Source: Tridacna crocea (lineage: Eukaryota; Mollusca; Bivalvia; Cardiida; Cardiidae). Taken from it: a stretch of DNA of 64,000 nucleotides. The DNA lies in the NCBI GenBank assembly GCA_943736015.1, contig OX031063.1, positions 5,809,001-5,873,000 of the forward strand, read 5' to 3'. Position numbers and translations under genes: made by a program. Shown piece after piece: positions 1 through 10,692 of the stretch. The stretch's first letter is position 1. Each line of letters starts with the position of its first letter. The notes beneath the pieces were generated by a model that ran no database searches, was not told where the DNA came from, and saw only the letters and a list, made by a program, of their open reading frames with translations.

Positions 1-155
1 ATTGAAAATACTTGTAATACTCCACTAAACCCTATGTTATGGGTACTCATTAGAATCGTCTCACTGAGACGATTCCAATGAGTACACACAACATAGGGTT
101 TGGAAGAGAAATAATGGATTTAGAAATTCATCACTCCTCCTTATCAGGAGCTCTG
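1..155. repeat. MITE B copy 1, left end outside window
   Basis: The inner inverted repeat is centred near base 68, with arms reading CCCTATGTT..GGGTACTCATTAGAATCG and its complement. The outer terminal repeat ends in GGAGCTCTG at 155. The left outer terminus lies before base 1. It is the same family as 4981-5172 and 16206-16359. Confidence 0.75.
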
Positions 156-720
156 AATGTAATTACTACTTTGTTATATTATAAGACTTCTTTTTTTTCC
201 TTCGACAAAAGGAGAGTAACAATGAACATGTTTACTATCCTGTACATTTCACACATGCAACATGCGCAGATCATGCAAATCTACACACTTGCTAGATATT
301 CATGAAATTTATCAACTTCAAATTGGAAATTTCACACCTGACTGATAGAAGACACTTCGTGCAGACAGCATTATAAATTTAACACTGATGCACCTTGTGA
401 ATGCGAAGATGTACAAAGGAAAAAAAGTGCACACTTTCTTCTTTTTTTTTAAACAGAATAAACATTTGAAACATCAAAAAAAATATAATTACAAAATGTC
501 AAATTACTCATAACCCGCCATTTCAGCTTTGGCAACAATGTTTGAAAAGTCATCTGTTAAATAAGATGATAAAAGTATCTTGGAATTTAATTAGTTACCT
601 CATTACCATATTAGACAAGCTTTTTTACCTTTTACACATTTAAAATGTCATTTGGGGATTAAGAAATAACTCCTCAGGTACCAGACCACAACTTTTCAAC
701 ACTAAACTGCAAAATCAAGA
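156..720. other. No gene recognised
   Basis: AT-rich stretch with short homopolymers. No open frame, splice-bounded exon or repeat end could be supported on either strand. Confidence 0.5.
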
Positions 721-857
721 GTTTTAAATACAAAAAAAAAAGCTTTTGAAAAAATTGTGGAAAAGGGAGAAAATGCTGCTGACCAGCATTTTCTCCTTTT
801 CCCATAATGTTTTCTACCCTATCAAAAATGGAATTCATCATTCCTGCTACATAATTT
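721..857 (+). repeat. Family A MITE, truncated
   Basis: Contains the hairpin (GAGAAAATGCTG / CAGCATTTTCTC) and part of the right flank. Neither TTAA terminus is preserved. Confidence 0.6.
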
Positions 858-1087
858 TATAACCCTCTACCAAGCAATCCCTATTTTTTATGAACTAGAG
901 GAAGAAGCCTTCTCAAAACATTGTGGGAAAAGGAGAAAATGCTGGTAACCAGCATTTTCTCCTTTTCCCACAATGTTTTCTACTCTTCTAAGGCCAATTT
1001 TCACTTTTTGAGTCACATTTCTTCTGTCGACTACAACGGCTTTCAATTTGGACAAGTCTAAAAGTTTGTTGTTTGGTAAAGAGTTAA
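858..1087 (+). repeat. Family A MITE
   Basis: Near full length. The left TTAA is mutated, the right end reads GGTAAAGAGTTAA, and the central hairpin is perfect around GGTAACC. Confidence 0.8.
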
Positions 1088-1236
1088 CAATGATCAGTGT
1101 AGATAAAAGAATTTGTCCTGTTGCAATGACTATCATTATTCCTCACAAAGAAATCTAACCATGCTGGGCATTTGAATGCCTGGTTTCAAGTTCTTTGCCC
1201 TTTCGACTGCATTACTGGGCTCAACATTGAGATATT

Positions 1237-1464
1237 TGAGCCTTTACCACACAATCCAGACTTTTGATGCCCCTGAGAAAGAATCCTTTTAAAAACATTA
1301 TGAAAAAAGGAGAAAATGCTGGTCACCAGTATTTTCTCCTTTCCTTATAGTGTTTCCTACCCTTCCCAAAACAATTTTCATTTTTTTAGCCACATCTATT
1401 TTCTCGTCCTCAATTGCTTTCAATTTGGACAAGTCTATAATTTTGTCATCTGGTAAAGAGTTAA
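1237..1464 (+). repeat. Family A MITE
   Basis: Full length with a degraded left TTAA. The hairpin centre reads GGTCACC, and the outer stem is mismatched (ATTATGAAAA against TTATAGTG). Confidence 0.75.
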
Positions 1465-1662
1465 ACGAACCTAGCGAAAAAGCCTTTGGAATACCTTCTG
1501 GGACAAGTTGAAAACGCTGGTAACCAACATTTTCTCCTTTTCCTACATATTTTTTTTACCTATATAGATCAAATTTCAATTTTTTGGTCACAATAGTTTT
1601 TTGTCTGCAAATGTTTTCCATTTGGACAAGTCTAAAATTATGTCTTTTGGTATAGAGCTGAA
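1461..1662 (+). repeat. Family A MITE, degraded
   Basis: Starts at the TTAA that ends the previous copy but lacks the CCCTTTACC segment. The right end is decayed to GGTATAGAGCTGAA. Confidence 0.6.
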
Positions 1663-1880
1663 TTAGAGAAACAGACTGGGGCACAGTTCTTAATGTAGTC
1701 TCAAAAAATGAGACCATCTCATTGCTTCTTTTCATGTTTGGTCATTCACAGTGCACCAGTCAAGAATTAAAATCACCTATTAAAGTCGTCTAAGGGTATA
1801 GTTATCTGTGTCACTTCCTACCTACACAGGCACCCAAATCATTTGATAAGCCTCATTTGTAGCAATATTTAGCTGGATAT

Positions 1881-1950
1881 CAGGCCAAAAAATCTTAGTC
1901 TTGTCCAAATTCAAAGCATCTGCAGACAACAAACTAAAGGTTAGCCAGAA
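1881..1950 (-). repeat. Family A MITE fragment
   Basis: Only the GTCCAAATTCAAAGCATCTGC arm is present, without a hairpin or termini. Confidence 0.5.
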
Positions 1951-1963
1951 CATGAAACTGTAT

Positions 1964-2187
1964 TTAACCCATTACCACACAATCCCTACTTTTGAAGACC
2001 CTTAAAAAGAAGCCTTCAGAAAACATTATGGAAAAAGGAGAAAATGCTGGTAACCAGCATTTTCTCCTTTTCCCACAATGTTTTCTACCCTTCACAAAAC
2101 AAATTTCAAATTTTCAGTCACTTTTATTTTGTTGTCTGCAAATGCTTTTGGACAAGCCAAAAACTTTGTTGTTTGGGAATGGGTTAA
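1964..2187 (+). repeat. Family A MITE
   Basis: Both TTAA ends are present, with left CCCATTACCACACAATC and right TTTGGGAATGGGTTAA. The hairpin is almost perfect. Confidence 0.85.
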
Positions 2188-2329
2188 TAAAGGTGATGAC
2201 ACTGTTGGAAAAGCCAAAAATGATGGTTTCCAGCTACCTTGCAGTCTGAAAGGCAGTTCCAATATTATTTTTGTGAGGGTGTGGGGACATAATCACAAAA
2301 ATAACATCGGAGCAAATTTTCAGACTGAA

Positions 2330-2399
2330 GGTTACAAGTTACCAGCATTTTCTCCTTTTCCAAGAATGTTCTCAAAACTTTTTTTCTCAGGATCATTAA
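2330..2399 (-). repeat. Family A MITE fragment
   Basis: Right half of a minus copy: one hairpin arm and the CTCAGGATCATTAA end, which abuts the next copy. Confidence 0.55.
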
Positions 2400-2623
2400 C
2401 CCATTACCACACAGCAAAATTTTAGACCTTACCAAATTTAAATTTGCAGACAACAATTTCAAAGCAGTTCAAATGGTGCAATTTTGCTTTGATATGGTCA
2501 CCAGGAAAACTTTGTGGTAAAAGGAGAAAATGCTGGTTACCAGCATTTTCTCCTTTTCCCATAATGTTTTCAAAAGGCTTCTTCAGGGTCATTAAAAGTC
2601 GTCATTGTGTGGTAAGGGGTTAA
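2396..2623 (-). repeat. Family A MITE
   Basis: Both TTAA ends are present. It belongs to the variant whose flank reads CAAATGGTGCAA, with GGTTACC at the centre. Confidence 0.8.
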
Positions 2624-2704
2624 GGTCAGGACTTTGCAGTAACATGTAAAAAGGCAGTTAATTGTCCTTTAATAGGTCAAAGACAATGAAAGTTTCATGT
2701 AAAC

Positions 2705-2770
2705 ACAAAAGGGAGCCCCTTGTAGGACTCATTATCTAGAGGCCGTGGGTTTAAGCCTTGTCTGACAGTG
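2705..2770 (+). repeat. tRNA-like SINE fragment
   Basis: GTAGGACTCATTATCTAGAGG..GTGGGTTTAAGCC resembles the head of the SINE-like repeat at 4755-4970. No tail or target duplication was seen. Confidence 0.35.
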
Positions 2771-3282
2771 ATCATATGTTTACCATGCTTCTTTTCACAT
2801 TTGGACACAATTGTCACAAAAAAACTCTGTACGTAAATCGAACCTTGTCCGTATTAAGGCCATTTCCATTTGAACTGAAAAATTACATGGTTCTACATAT
2901 AGCGCGCCACTGACAGTCATTTAGAAACAATATAAACATCCTCGATGAAGTCATTCAAATTCACATCTATTTTTTCAGTGAAAATTTCAATCGGAATATG
3001 ATAAATGACGCTAACAATTAATGTACGAACTGTTTGTCAACTGGCGTTATTATAGTAAGAAAGATTAAGAAAATTGAAACTCAAGTCTTCTTTTGTTAGA
3101 GGAGCCTCGCAATTTTCAGAATGGTAAACCGGCATATTTCAGGTCGACGAATGTACTGATCTGCTACATATCAATCCACCAGTTACAGCCGAGTAATATG
3201 ACGGCTTCCATCACACGATGTATACCAAATGACTTGGGCATTTACATTACGCCAAAGGTAACCAATCAAATATTAGAATTGC

Positions 3283-3400
3283 CTTTGGGTACAGTAATCT
3301 CTACCAGATTCGAGCCTCACATGATCCACTGGGTTTTTTGTTGGAGCATTCTTGGGCAAGTTTAACCTTCAGAGCACTAGCCTAGTACTGGTGAAACCGG
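3283..3400 (+). repeat. SINE-like fragment
   Basis: A B-box-like GATTCGAGCCTC is followed by CACTGGGTTTTTT..CTTGGGCAAG, a tail shared with 4755-4970 and, inverted, with 59720-59872. Confidence 0.45.
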
Positions 3401-3507
3401 CCAATGCAAGGAAACAAATGGATATGTGAGTTTTCACAGTGGTATGACTAAAATAAAGTTGAAAGGGCATTAAAACATTCAATGAATAAAAACAAAATAC
3501 TATTTAC

Positions 3508-3631
3508 CGGCAGTCTTTGGTATCCCTTGGAAGACATTGTGTATCACGTAATGTTGTATTGAAACAAAATTAAAATCCGAACACTCCTTTGATGTAGACA
3601 GATCCTCAGTATTGTTGAGGAAATTCACTTC
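3508..3631 (-). CDS. Candidate internal exon, unknown protein
   Basis: On the minus strand, 124 bp lie between an AG (CCAATATAG) and a good donor (GCCG|GTAAAT). They read without stops as EVNFLNNTEDLSTS..VFQGIPKTAG, starting in phase 0 and ending in phase 1. The acceptor lacks a clear pyrimidine tract and an in-frame stop lies just upstream, so the acceptor must be real for the call to hold. The protein is not recognised. The phase would allow joining to the candidate first exon at 22445-22504, but that link is speculation. A chance open frame is a fair alternative. Confidence 0.25.
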
Positions 3632-3822
3632 CTATATTGGATGAACCACGGACATTTTGTTTCACTTTAAGCACCTAATCCACTCTGAATTTAAAACAAC
3701 TGCTTGTCAATGTCAAAATTAGTTCAGATATATGTTGGTATATTTAACTTCCTATGCACTAACTTGAAGGTACTCTGCATGTAACAGAATTGTAAATCTA
3801 TTTTCTGGTCAGAAAGAAGTCC

Positions 3823-4052
3823 TCAACTCTTTACTAAACAACAAATTTTTGGACTGGTCCAAATTCAAAGTATCTGCAGATGACTAAATAAATGTGACTG
3901 AAAAGTTAGAATTTGCTAAGGGTAGGGTAGAAAAAAATGTGGGAAAAGGAGAAAATACTGGTTACCAGCATTTTCTCCTTTTCCCACAATGTTTTCTATA
4001 GCTTCTACAGCCTTCTCTTTAAGGGGTCATCAAAAGTCATCAAAAGGGTTAA
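3823..4052 (-). repeat. Family A MITE
   Basis: The left TTAA is mutated to TCAA. The hairpin centre is GGTTACC, and the right TTAA is shared with the copy at 4049. Confidence 0.8.
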
Positions 4053-4270
4053 CCCATTATGCCACACGATCCCGAGTTTTACCGACCTAAGAATGGCTCT
4101 AGAAAACAATGTGGGAAACAGCAAAAATTCTGCTCACAAGCATTCTCTCCATTTCCCACAATGTTTTCTAGCCTGTAAAATACAGAAATTAATAAGTTTT
4201 ACTTGTTGTCTGCAATTTTCTTTTTTCAATTTAGTCAAGTAAAAAATTTTGTCATTTGGTAAAGGGTTAA
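4049..4270 (+). repeat. Family A MITE, diverged
   Basis: Shares its left TTAA with the previous copy in opposite orientation. The hairpin has decayed (AAAATTCTGCTCACAAGCATTCTC), but both termini are clear. Confidence 0.75.
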
Positions 4271-4298
4271 AGACCATGAGACTACATCCTTTTATCCT

Positions 4299-4527
4299 TT
4301 AGCTCTTTACCACACAATCCCTACTTTTGACGCCCCCGAGCAAGAAGCCTTTTGAAAACACTGTAGGAAAAGGAGAAAATGCTGGTAACCAGCATTTTCT
4401 CCTTTTCCTACAGTGTTTTCTACCCTTCCCAGAACAAAGTTCAATTTTTCAGTCACCTTTATTTTTTCGTCTGCAAATGCTTTCAATTTGAACCAGTCTA
4501 CAATTTTGTCGTGTGGTAAAGAGTTAA
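4299..4527 (+). repeat. Family A MITE
   Basis: Both outer stem arms carry the paired variant ACACTGTAGGAA / TTCCTACAGTGT, so the hairpin stays perfect. Confidence 0.85.
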
Positions 4528-4753
4528 CTCTTTACCACTAAATCCCGACTTTTAACTACCCTGAGAAAGAAGCCTTTTGAAAACACTGTGGGAAAAGGAG
4601 AAAATGCTGGTAACCAGCATTTTCTACTTTTGCCACAGTGTTTTTTACCCTTTCCAAACCAAATTTTAATTTTTCAATCACCTTTATTGTGTCGTCTGTA
4701 AATGTTTTCAATTTGGGACCAGTTTAAAATTCTCCCGTGTGGTAAAGAGTTAA
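4524..4753 (+). repeat. Family A MITE
   Basis: Same orientation as, and TTAA shared with, the previous copy. It is an ACACTGTGGG / CCACAGTGT stem variant. Confidence 0.85.
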
Positions 4754-4754
4754 G

Positions 4755-4970
4755 TCACCCAGGGCCCCTGTGTGGCTCATTATTAAGGTGTAGGACTCAT
4801 ATTGTGGAGGCCCCTGATTCGAGCCTCCCAGTGGCTCCACTGGGTTTTTCACAGGAGTGTCCTTGGGCAAGAAGCTTCAGAGTCTCAGCCATGTATTGCT
4901 CAAACAAATGCCTCTAAAATTAATGTCAAATCTGTTCCGATATATGTCAAGTAATTTAACTTCCTATGCA
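4755..4970 (+). repeat. tRNA-derived SINE-like repeat
   Basis: The head has an A-box-like TGTGGCTCATTATTAAGG and a B-box-like TGATTCGAGCCTC. It is followed by CCACTGGG..CCTTGGGCAAGAAGCTTC and a tail with TTTAACTTCCTATGCA that recurs near 3750. No target duplication could be defined because MITE B is inserted next to it. Confidence 0.5.
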
Positions 4971-4980
4971 CAATATGTTG

Positions 4981-5172
4981 CAGAGCTCCAAATAAGAGGG
5001 AGTGATTGTTTTCTAAATCCATTATTTCTCTTAAAAACCCTATGTTGTGGGTACTCATTAGAATCGTCTCATCGAGACGATTCTAATGAGTACCCACAAC
5101 ATAGGTTTTGATGGAGAATAAGTAATATATTTAATTTTGAAATCAAAATCACTCCCTCTATCTGGAGCTCTG
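4981..5172. repeat. MITE B copy 2, complete palindromic element
   Basis: The outer terminal repeat is CAGAGCTCCAAATAAGAGGG against its complement at the right end. The inner arms 5039-5070 and 5074-5105 are perfect 32-bp inverted repeats with a 3-nt loop. A 6-bp direct repeat ATGTTG flanks the element. It is non-coding, and most of it can fold into one stem. Confidence 0.85.
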
Positions 5173-6018
5173 ATGTTGAACATATCCTACTTAGCACTAA
5201 ATGAACATAATATGGTTCTAACAGACACAAAATATTCAAATAAAAAGTTAAATATCATGGAAATGCATAAAACCAGGTACATCCGAGCACCAAGGATATC
5301 ACAAACAAGAGGGCAAAGAACACTCACCTGCACTTTAGAGAGGACCATGGAAGTATTGAAATTCTGGACACAAAATCATTTTTTTGCTAAGCAATTTTTA
5401 AAAAATCACCTGTACAAATCATTTCAAAATCTGTTACCACCCCTTCAATAATCACCATAGCCAATTTGTTTTTGACAAATCCGCATTCTACAAACAAAGT
5501 TTGGGAAGGGTCACCCAAGGACCATTTCTTGAAAATAAACACATGCCCAATAGCGGCTGAAAATGGCTAAAAAATTAAGTCGAACAAAAGCACCGCATGC
5601 AGGTGCCAATCATACTGGCTGTTGGGTGCTGGATAGTACGGTAAGTTAAAATTTTAGGTCGCACATAATTTTGGAGTTACTGGTCCTTGTTGGGTTCCTC
5701 TTTCACTAGTAAACAATAATATATTTCAAGTTTCAAGCACACTTGTGGAAGCCAATACATCATAAAAAGGTCAAAGTTTTTGCAGAATGACAACAACACA
5801 GATGATAACATGAGGGCTATGACAATACTTCAATGTTTTTTTCAAAAAACAGCCAACCTGAAAATGGGGTATAATATACAGATTATTTCTGTGAAATTAC
5901 TTCAAAATCTGATAAGTGGTATAACAGAAGCAGAATTTCAAAGAATTTCTTTCAGTCAATAAAGTGCAGAGAGAGACCCCCCACACCACCACCACCACCA
6001 TGACAGCCCTGTTTTTCG
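5173..6018. other. No gene recognised
   Basis: Several donor-like GTGAGT and GTAAGT sites occur but have no convincing coding sequence beside them. A CCA/CAC microsatellite lies near 5978-6002. Apart from family A scraps at its right edge, no repeat family was identified. Confidence 0.4.
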
Positions 6019-6080
6019 ATGGATCAAAATTTCCAAAACAGTTTTTGAACAAAATCCAAATTTTCTTATTTAGTAAAGGA

Positions 6081-6311
6081 TTAATTCTTTACCAACCAAT
6101 CCCAACTTTTCACAACCCTGGAATAAAAGCCTTTTTGAAAACATTGTAGGAAAAGGAGAAAATGCTGGTAACCAGCATTTTCTCCTTTTCCCACAATGTT
6201 GTCTACCCTTTCTAAACCAAATTTCAATTTTTCAGTCACATTTAATATGTTGTCTGAACATGCTTTCAGTTTGGTCCAGTCAATAATTCTATCATTTGGT
6301 AAAGGGTTTAA
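6081..6311 (+). repeat. Family A MITE
   Basis: Both TTAA ends and a near-perfect hairpin are present. A short right-end remnant of another copy (about 6030-6084) abuts its left side. Confidence 0.8.
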
Positions 6312-6374
6312 CTACCAAAACAAAACGTCAACAAAATTATCCTTTGGAATGTGTAAATCCCTACATTAGCAATC

Positions 6375-6595
6375 TTCACTCTTTACCAGATGACAAATAT
6401 TTTACGCTTGGTCAAATTGAAAATATAAATTTTGAGGACGACAAATCAAAGGTGGCTCAAATAATGAAATCTGTTTCTATTAATGGATACAAACATCATG
6501 GAAAAAGGAGAAATTTGGTAATTTGCTTTTTCTCCTTTTCAAACAATGTTTTTAAAAAGCTTAGTTGAACTCAAGATTGTGTGGTAAACAGTTAA
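6375..6595 (-). repeat. Family A MITE, diverged
   Basis: The hairpin centre is rewritten to GAGAAATTTGGTAATTTGC but remains partly paired. The right TTAA is shared with the next copy. Confidence 0.7.
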
Positions 6596-6827
6596 CTCTT
6601 TACCACACAATCCTGCCTTTTAATGACCCTGATAAAGAAAAAGTAAGTTTTTCGAAACACTGTAGGTAAAAGGAGAAAATGCTGGAAACCAGCATTTTCT
6701 CCTTTTCCCACAATGTTTTCTACCCTTCCAAAATCAAATTTCCGTTTTTGAGTTGTCTTTATTCTGTCGTCTGCAAATGCTTTGAAATTGGACTAGTCTA
6801 CAATTTTATTGTTTGGTAAATAGTTAA
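6592..6827 (+). repeat. Family A MITE
   Basis: Both ends are present. The hairpin centre is GGAAACC. The left arm has a short extra segment (AAGAAAAAGTAAG). Confidence 0.8.
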
Positions 6828-6861
6828 CTGTAACTACCGGAGATAAAATTTTGGCCAATTA

Positions 6862-8229
6862 GAATTGAAAGCCCCACTGCCCATTTGGGTTATAAACATC
6901 TCTTGATTTGAAAGCCCCATTGCCCAGTTGGGTTACATATAAGGCTTGAACTGAAAGCCCCATTGCCCAGTTGGGTAAGTAGTACATATATGTCTTGAAT
7001 TGAAAGCCCCATTGCCCAGTTGGGTTACATATATGTCTTGAATTGTCAAAGCCCCACTGCCCAGTTGGGTTACATATATGTCTTGAACTGTCAAAGCCCC
7101 ATTACCCAGTTGGGTTTACATATATGTCCTAAATTGAAAGCCTCATTGCCCCGTTGGGTTACATATATGTCTTGAATTGAAAGCCCTATTGCCCAGTTGG
7201 GTTACATATATGTCTTGAACTGTCAAAGCCCCATTGCCCATTTGGGTTACATATATGTCTTGAATTGAAACCCCATTGCCCAGTTGGGTTACATATAAGT
7301 CTTGAACTAAAAGCCCCATTGCCCAGTTGATTTACATATAAGTCTTGAACTGAAAGCCCCATTGCCCAGTTGGGTTACATATATGTCTTGAACTGAAAGC
7401 CCTATTGCCCAGTTGAGTAATGTCTTGAATTGTCAAAGCCCCATTACCCATTTGGGTAACATATATGTCTTGAATTGAAAAGCCCCATTACCCATTTGGG
7501 TAACATATAATTGTCTTGAATTGAAAAGCCCCATTGTACAGTTGGGTTACATATATGTCTTGAACTGTCAAAGCCCCATTACCCAGTTGGGTTTACATAT
7601 AATTATGTCTTAAATTGAAAGCCTCATTGCCCCATTGGGTTACATATATGTCTTGTATTGAAAGCCCTATTGCCCAGTTGGGTTACATATAAGTCTCGAA
7701 TTGAAAGCCCCATTGCCCATTTGGGTAATATCTATGTCTTGAATTGAAAGCCTCATTGCCTAGTTGGGTTACATAATTATATGTTTTGAATTCTCAAAGC
7801 CCCATTGCCCATTTGGGTAATATATATGTCTTGAATTGAAAGCTCCATTGCCCAGTTGGGTTACATATATGCCTTGAATTGAAAATCTCCATTGCCCATT
7901 TGGATTACATATATGTCTTGAATTGAAAAGCCCCATTGCCTACTTGGGTTACATATATGTTTTGAATTGAAAATCCCCATTGCCCATTTGGATTACACAT
8001 ATGTGTTGAATTGAAAAGCCCCATTACCCAATTGGGTTACATATATGTCTTGAATTGGAAGTCCCAATGCCCAGTTGGGTTACACATAATAGGTCTTGAA
8101 TTGAAAGCCCCATTGCCAAGTTGGGTTACATAATATGCCTTGAATTATCAAAGCCCCATTGCCCATTTGGGTTACATATATATATGTCTTGATATTCAAA
8201 AGCCCCATTGCCCAGTTGGATTACATATC
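6862..8229. repeat. Minisatellite, ~43-bp unit, about 32 copies
   Basis: The unit is roughly TTGAATTGAAAGCCCCATTG followed by CCCAGTTGGGTTACATATATGTC. Units vary by substitutions (CCCAGT/CCCATT, TTACAT/TAACAT) and short indels. Units touch with no spacers, so this is not CRISPR. The right border runs into half of a family A copy. Confidence 0.9.
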
Positions 8230-8267
8230 AACAGTTTACTCCAAAAACCTCATAACTACAGCTTGTT

Positions 8268-8402
8268 CCATTCTCCTTTTCCCACAATGTTCTCTACCCT
8301 TTACAAAACAAATTTGAAATTTTCAGTCACTTTTATTTTGTCGTCAGCAGATGCTTCAGATTTGGACAAACCTAAAATATTGTCGTTTGGCAATGAGGTA
8401 AT
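8268..8402 (+). repeat. Family A MITE, right half only
   Basis: Begins inside the right hairpin arm (CATTCTCCTTTTCCCACAAT) and runs to GGCAATGAGGTAAT, next to the 43-bp array. Confidence 0.7.
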
Positions 8403-8640
8403 TTGATTTTCTTTATAAATCACAAACCACACAAAAAATAACTAGATCATAATCAGACTGGCTTTATAACTTCACAATTCACCAAAAATAATTCACAAAA
8501 AAACATCTTAAAACCATCACAATAAGTAATTAACGAATCATCCTGTAACGACATACACAAAATCTCAACAATGTGCATACACTTTTGTTTCACACACACA
8601 CACTATTGTATTTCCCCACTTCATATCCTTTTTCCGCCAA

Positions 8641-8871
8641 TTAACCCTTCACCTTACAACCCCGACTTTCAAACACCACAGGGGCATTGACTTCTTTCAA
8701 AAAAATAACTGGAAATAAAGAGAAAATGCTGGTATCTGACATTTTCTCATTTATTCACAATGTTTTCTACCCTTTTAAAAACTCTATCACTTGTGCCATA
8801 TCTATTTTGTTAGTCTAAAAATGCTTTCAAAAGAGACAAGTCTCAAATTTTTTCGTGTGGTAAAGAGTTAT
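8641..8871 (+). repeat. Family A MITE, diverged
   Basis: The left end is TTAACCCTTCACC. The hairpin is partly decayed (GCTGGTATCTGACATTTTCTC), and the right end is GGTAAAGAGTTA. Confidence 0.65.
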
Positions 8872-8891
8872 ACTTTCGATCTAAACATAAC

Positions 8892-9050
8892 CTTTAAACC
8901 TTTGATCCTTTGACTGAACAATCCATTGTTCAAACAACCCAAAGAATGAAGGTGTTTCAAAACATTTTCTCCTTTTCCCGTAATGTTTTAAAATGACTTT
9001 GCATTTAAATTATCGCTCTGCAAATTCATTTAACAACTGATGAGTAGAAA
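8892..9050 (+). repeat. Family A MITE remnant
   Basis: The left terminus and the right hairpin arm are recognisable. The left arm and right terminus are lost. Confidence 0.5.
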
Positions 9051-9121
9051 ATGTTGACTACTGGTCTAGACTTGTATGATATTTTCAATCTGGGGGAAAA
9101 AGTGCATCATTGCATTTCTGA

Positions 9122-9374
9122 TTCTTTCCCAAACGACAAAATTTTAGACTGGTCTATCCACACAAGAAAATTTTAGACTGGTCCAAATTGAAAGCATTTG
9201 GAGACAACAAAATAAAGGTGACTGAAAAAATAAAATTTGGTTTAGGAAGGGTAAAAAAAAACTGTGGGAAAAGGAGAAAATACTGGTTACCAGCATTTTT
9301 TCCTTTTCCCACAGTGTTTTCAAAAGGTTGTTTTATCAGGGTCGTTAAAAGTCGGGCTTATGTGGTAAAGAGCT
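9122..9374 (-). repeat. Family A MITE with duplicated left end
   Basis: The AAAATTTTAGACTGGTC left arm occurs twice (9137 and 9165), followed by an intact hairpin and a decayed right end. Confidence 0.7.
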
Positions 9375-9384
9375 ATATAGAAGG

Positions 9385-9560
9385 CTTAATGGACGATGAT
9401 CATGTGAGAAAGCTGCTAGTGACTTGGAAAGAAAAAAAATGTGCAAAGTACTGGTAAAGGAAACTCTGTGAACATATTAATAGGCACACTGGCCGCCGCA
9501 ATATAACTGCAATAATGTTGAAAATGGCTTTAAACACCATACAATTAATTGATCAGCAAG
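9385..9560 (+). repeat. SINE 3' part
   Basis: GTGACTTGGAAAGAAA..ACTGGTA..CACTGGCCGCCGCAATATAAC..TTAAACACCATACAATT matches the tails of the SINEs at 41626 and 53428. Confidence 0.65.
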
Positions 9561-9591
9561 AAAGTGCAGCAAAGTGTTGACCGTATGGTAG

Positions 9592-9645
9592 TAATATCAG
9601 ACCGCTGTCAAGTTCTGTGCCGTCTGATCTTGACCTACACTGTCC
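9592..9645. repeat. MITE C (short palindrome), partial
   Basis: The right arm CGTCTGATCTTGACCTACAC then TGTCC is clear; the left arm is decayed. Confidence 0.5.
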
Positions 9646-9664
9646 AGTGTCCACATAAGTAAAA

Positions 9665-10152
9665 TTAATCCTTCATCACACAATCCAAAGGTCCTTATAA
9701 CCCCGAGAAATCTGCCCTTTGAAAACACTGAAAACATTGTGTGAAAGAGAGAAATGCTAGTAACCAGCATTGTCTCCCTTTTCGACAATGTTATCTACCC
9801 TTTTACAGAGATTTCAGCGGTACAAGCGCCTTCTTCTAGTGTGATCCTGTGATACAGTGCCTGCAGTAATGTTCAGTTGTTTACCTAAACAGGATCACAG
9901 GATCACACTAGAAGAAGGCAGTAAACAACTGAACATTACCAAAGGCATTGTATCACAAGATCACACTAGAAGAAGGCGGGTATACCGCCGAAAGCTCGTG
10001 TACATTATTATAATTACAAGTTACATTTCTCAAGAAGAGGATATATCATTGCTTTTACAGAGAATTACCATTTCAGTCGGATTTTTATTGTTTGCCTGCA
10101 AATGCCTCCACTTCCTACAAGTCTAAAATTTTGTCATATGGAAAAGAATTAA
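9665..10152 (+). repeat. Family A MITE split by an insertion
   Basis: The left half runs from TTAATCC at 9665 and the right half ends GGAAAAGAATTAA at 10152. A ~240-bp foldback element (9812-10051) sits between them. Confidence 0.75.
9812..10051. mobile_element. Foldback insertion with 12-bp direct repeats
   Basis: CTTTTACAGAGA at 9800-9811 and again at 10052-10063 brackets the insert. Inside, two ~58-bp inverted arms (about 9823-9884 and 9924-9982) carry CCTTCTTCTAGTGTGATC and TGTTCAGTTGTTTA. The outer inverted part extends to CAGCGGTA / TATACCGCCG. It is non-coding and its class is unknown. Confidence 0.7.
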
Positions 10153-10176
10153 ATCTTGATTCCGCATTCCCAGGAT

Positions 10177-10407
10177 TTAACTCTTTCCAACTCAATGCCA
10201 ACTTTTGACGACCATGAGAAACAGGACTTTTGAAAACATTGTAAGAAAAGGAGAAAATGCTGGTAAACAGCATTTTCTCCTTTTCTCACAATGTTTTCTA
10301 CCCTTTTCCTACATCTACGACGATTTTAACAACATTAAATTTCATGTCTATATAATTATGCTTTGGATTTGGGCAGGTCAAAAATTTTGTCATGTGGTAA
10401 AAAGTTG
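10177..10407 (+). repeat. Family A MITE
   Basis: Intact left TTAA; the right end is mutated to AAAGTTGA. Paired stem change GTAAGAAAA / TTTCTCAC. Confidence 0.75.
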
Positions 10408-10692
10408 AGGCTTATACATAAATACAAATATAAACATTGTTGCAAAAGGAAAAACAACCTATTACATCACTGTTATGTGATAATTTGTTTACAGGGTCAC
10501 CAATACATAATAAAATCTTGTCAAGTTGGGACATGTAATAAAGTGGGACACACCTCTACTTGCTTGTCATATTTCTGACAGCAGCGACACACTGACAGAA
10601 AGACAAAAATAGCATCAAGCACCAACAATTATTATGATAAAAGTCTCTATACTTTAGCCCTGAGTCTACTATACGTGACTCGCATACCTTTT

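Noticed and set aside
888-1136. Dozens of 60-130-codon frames containing peptides like GKGENAGNQHFLLFPQCF or KRRKCWLPAFSPFPT
   Set aside because: They are translations of the family A palindrome in various frames. The peptide occurs on both strands because the DNA is palindromic, and the frames end at MITE borders.
6862-8229. CRISPR array
   Set aside because: Units are contiguous 43-bp repeats with no unique spacers, in eukaryotic repeat-rich DNA.
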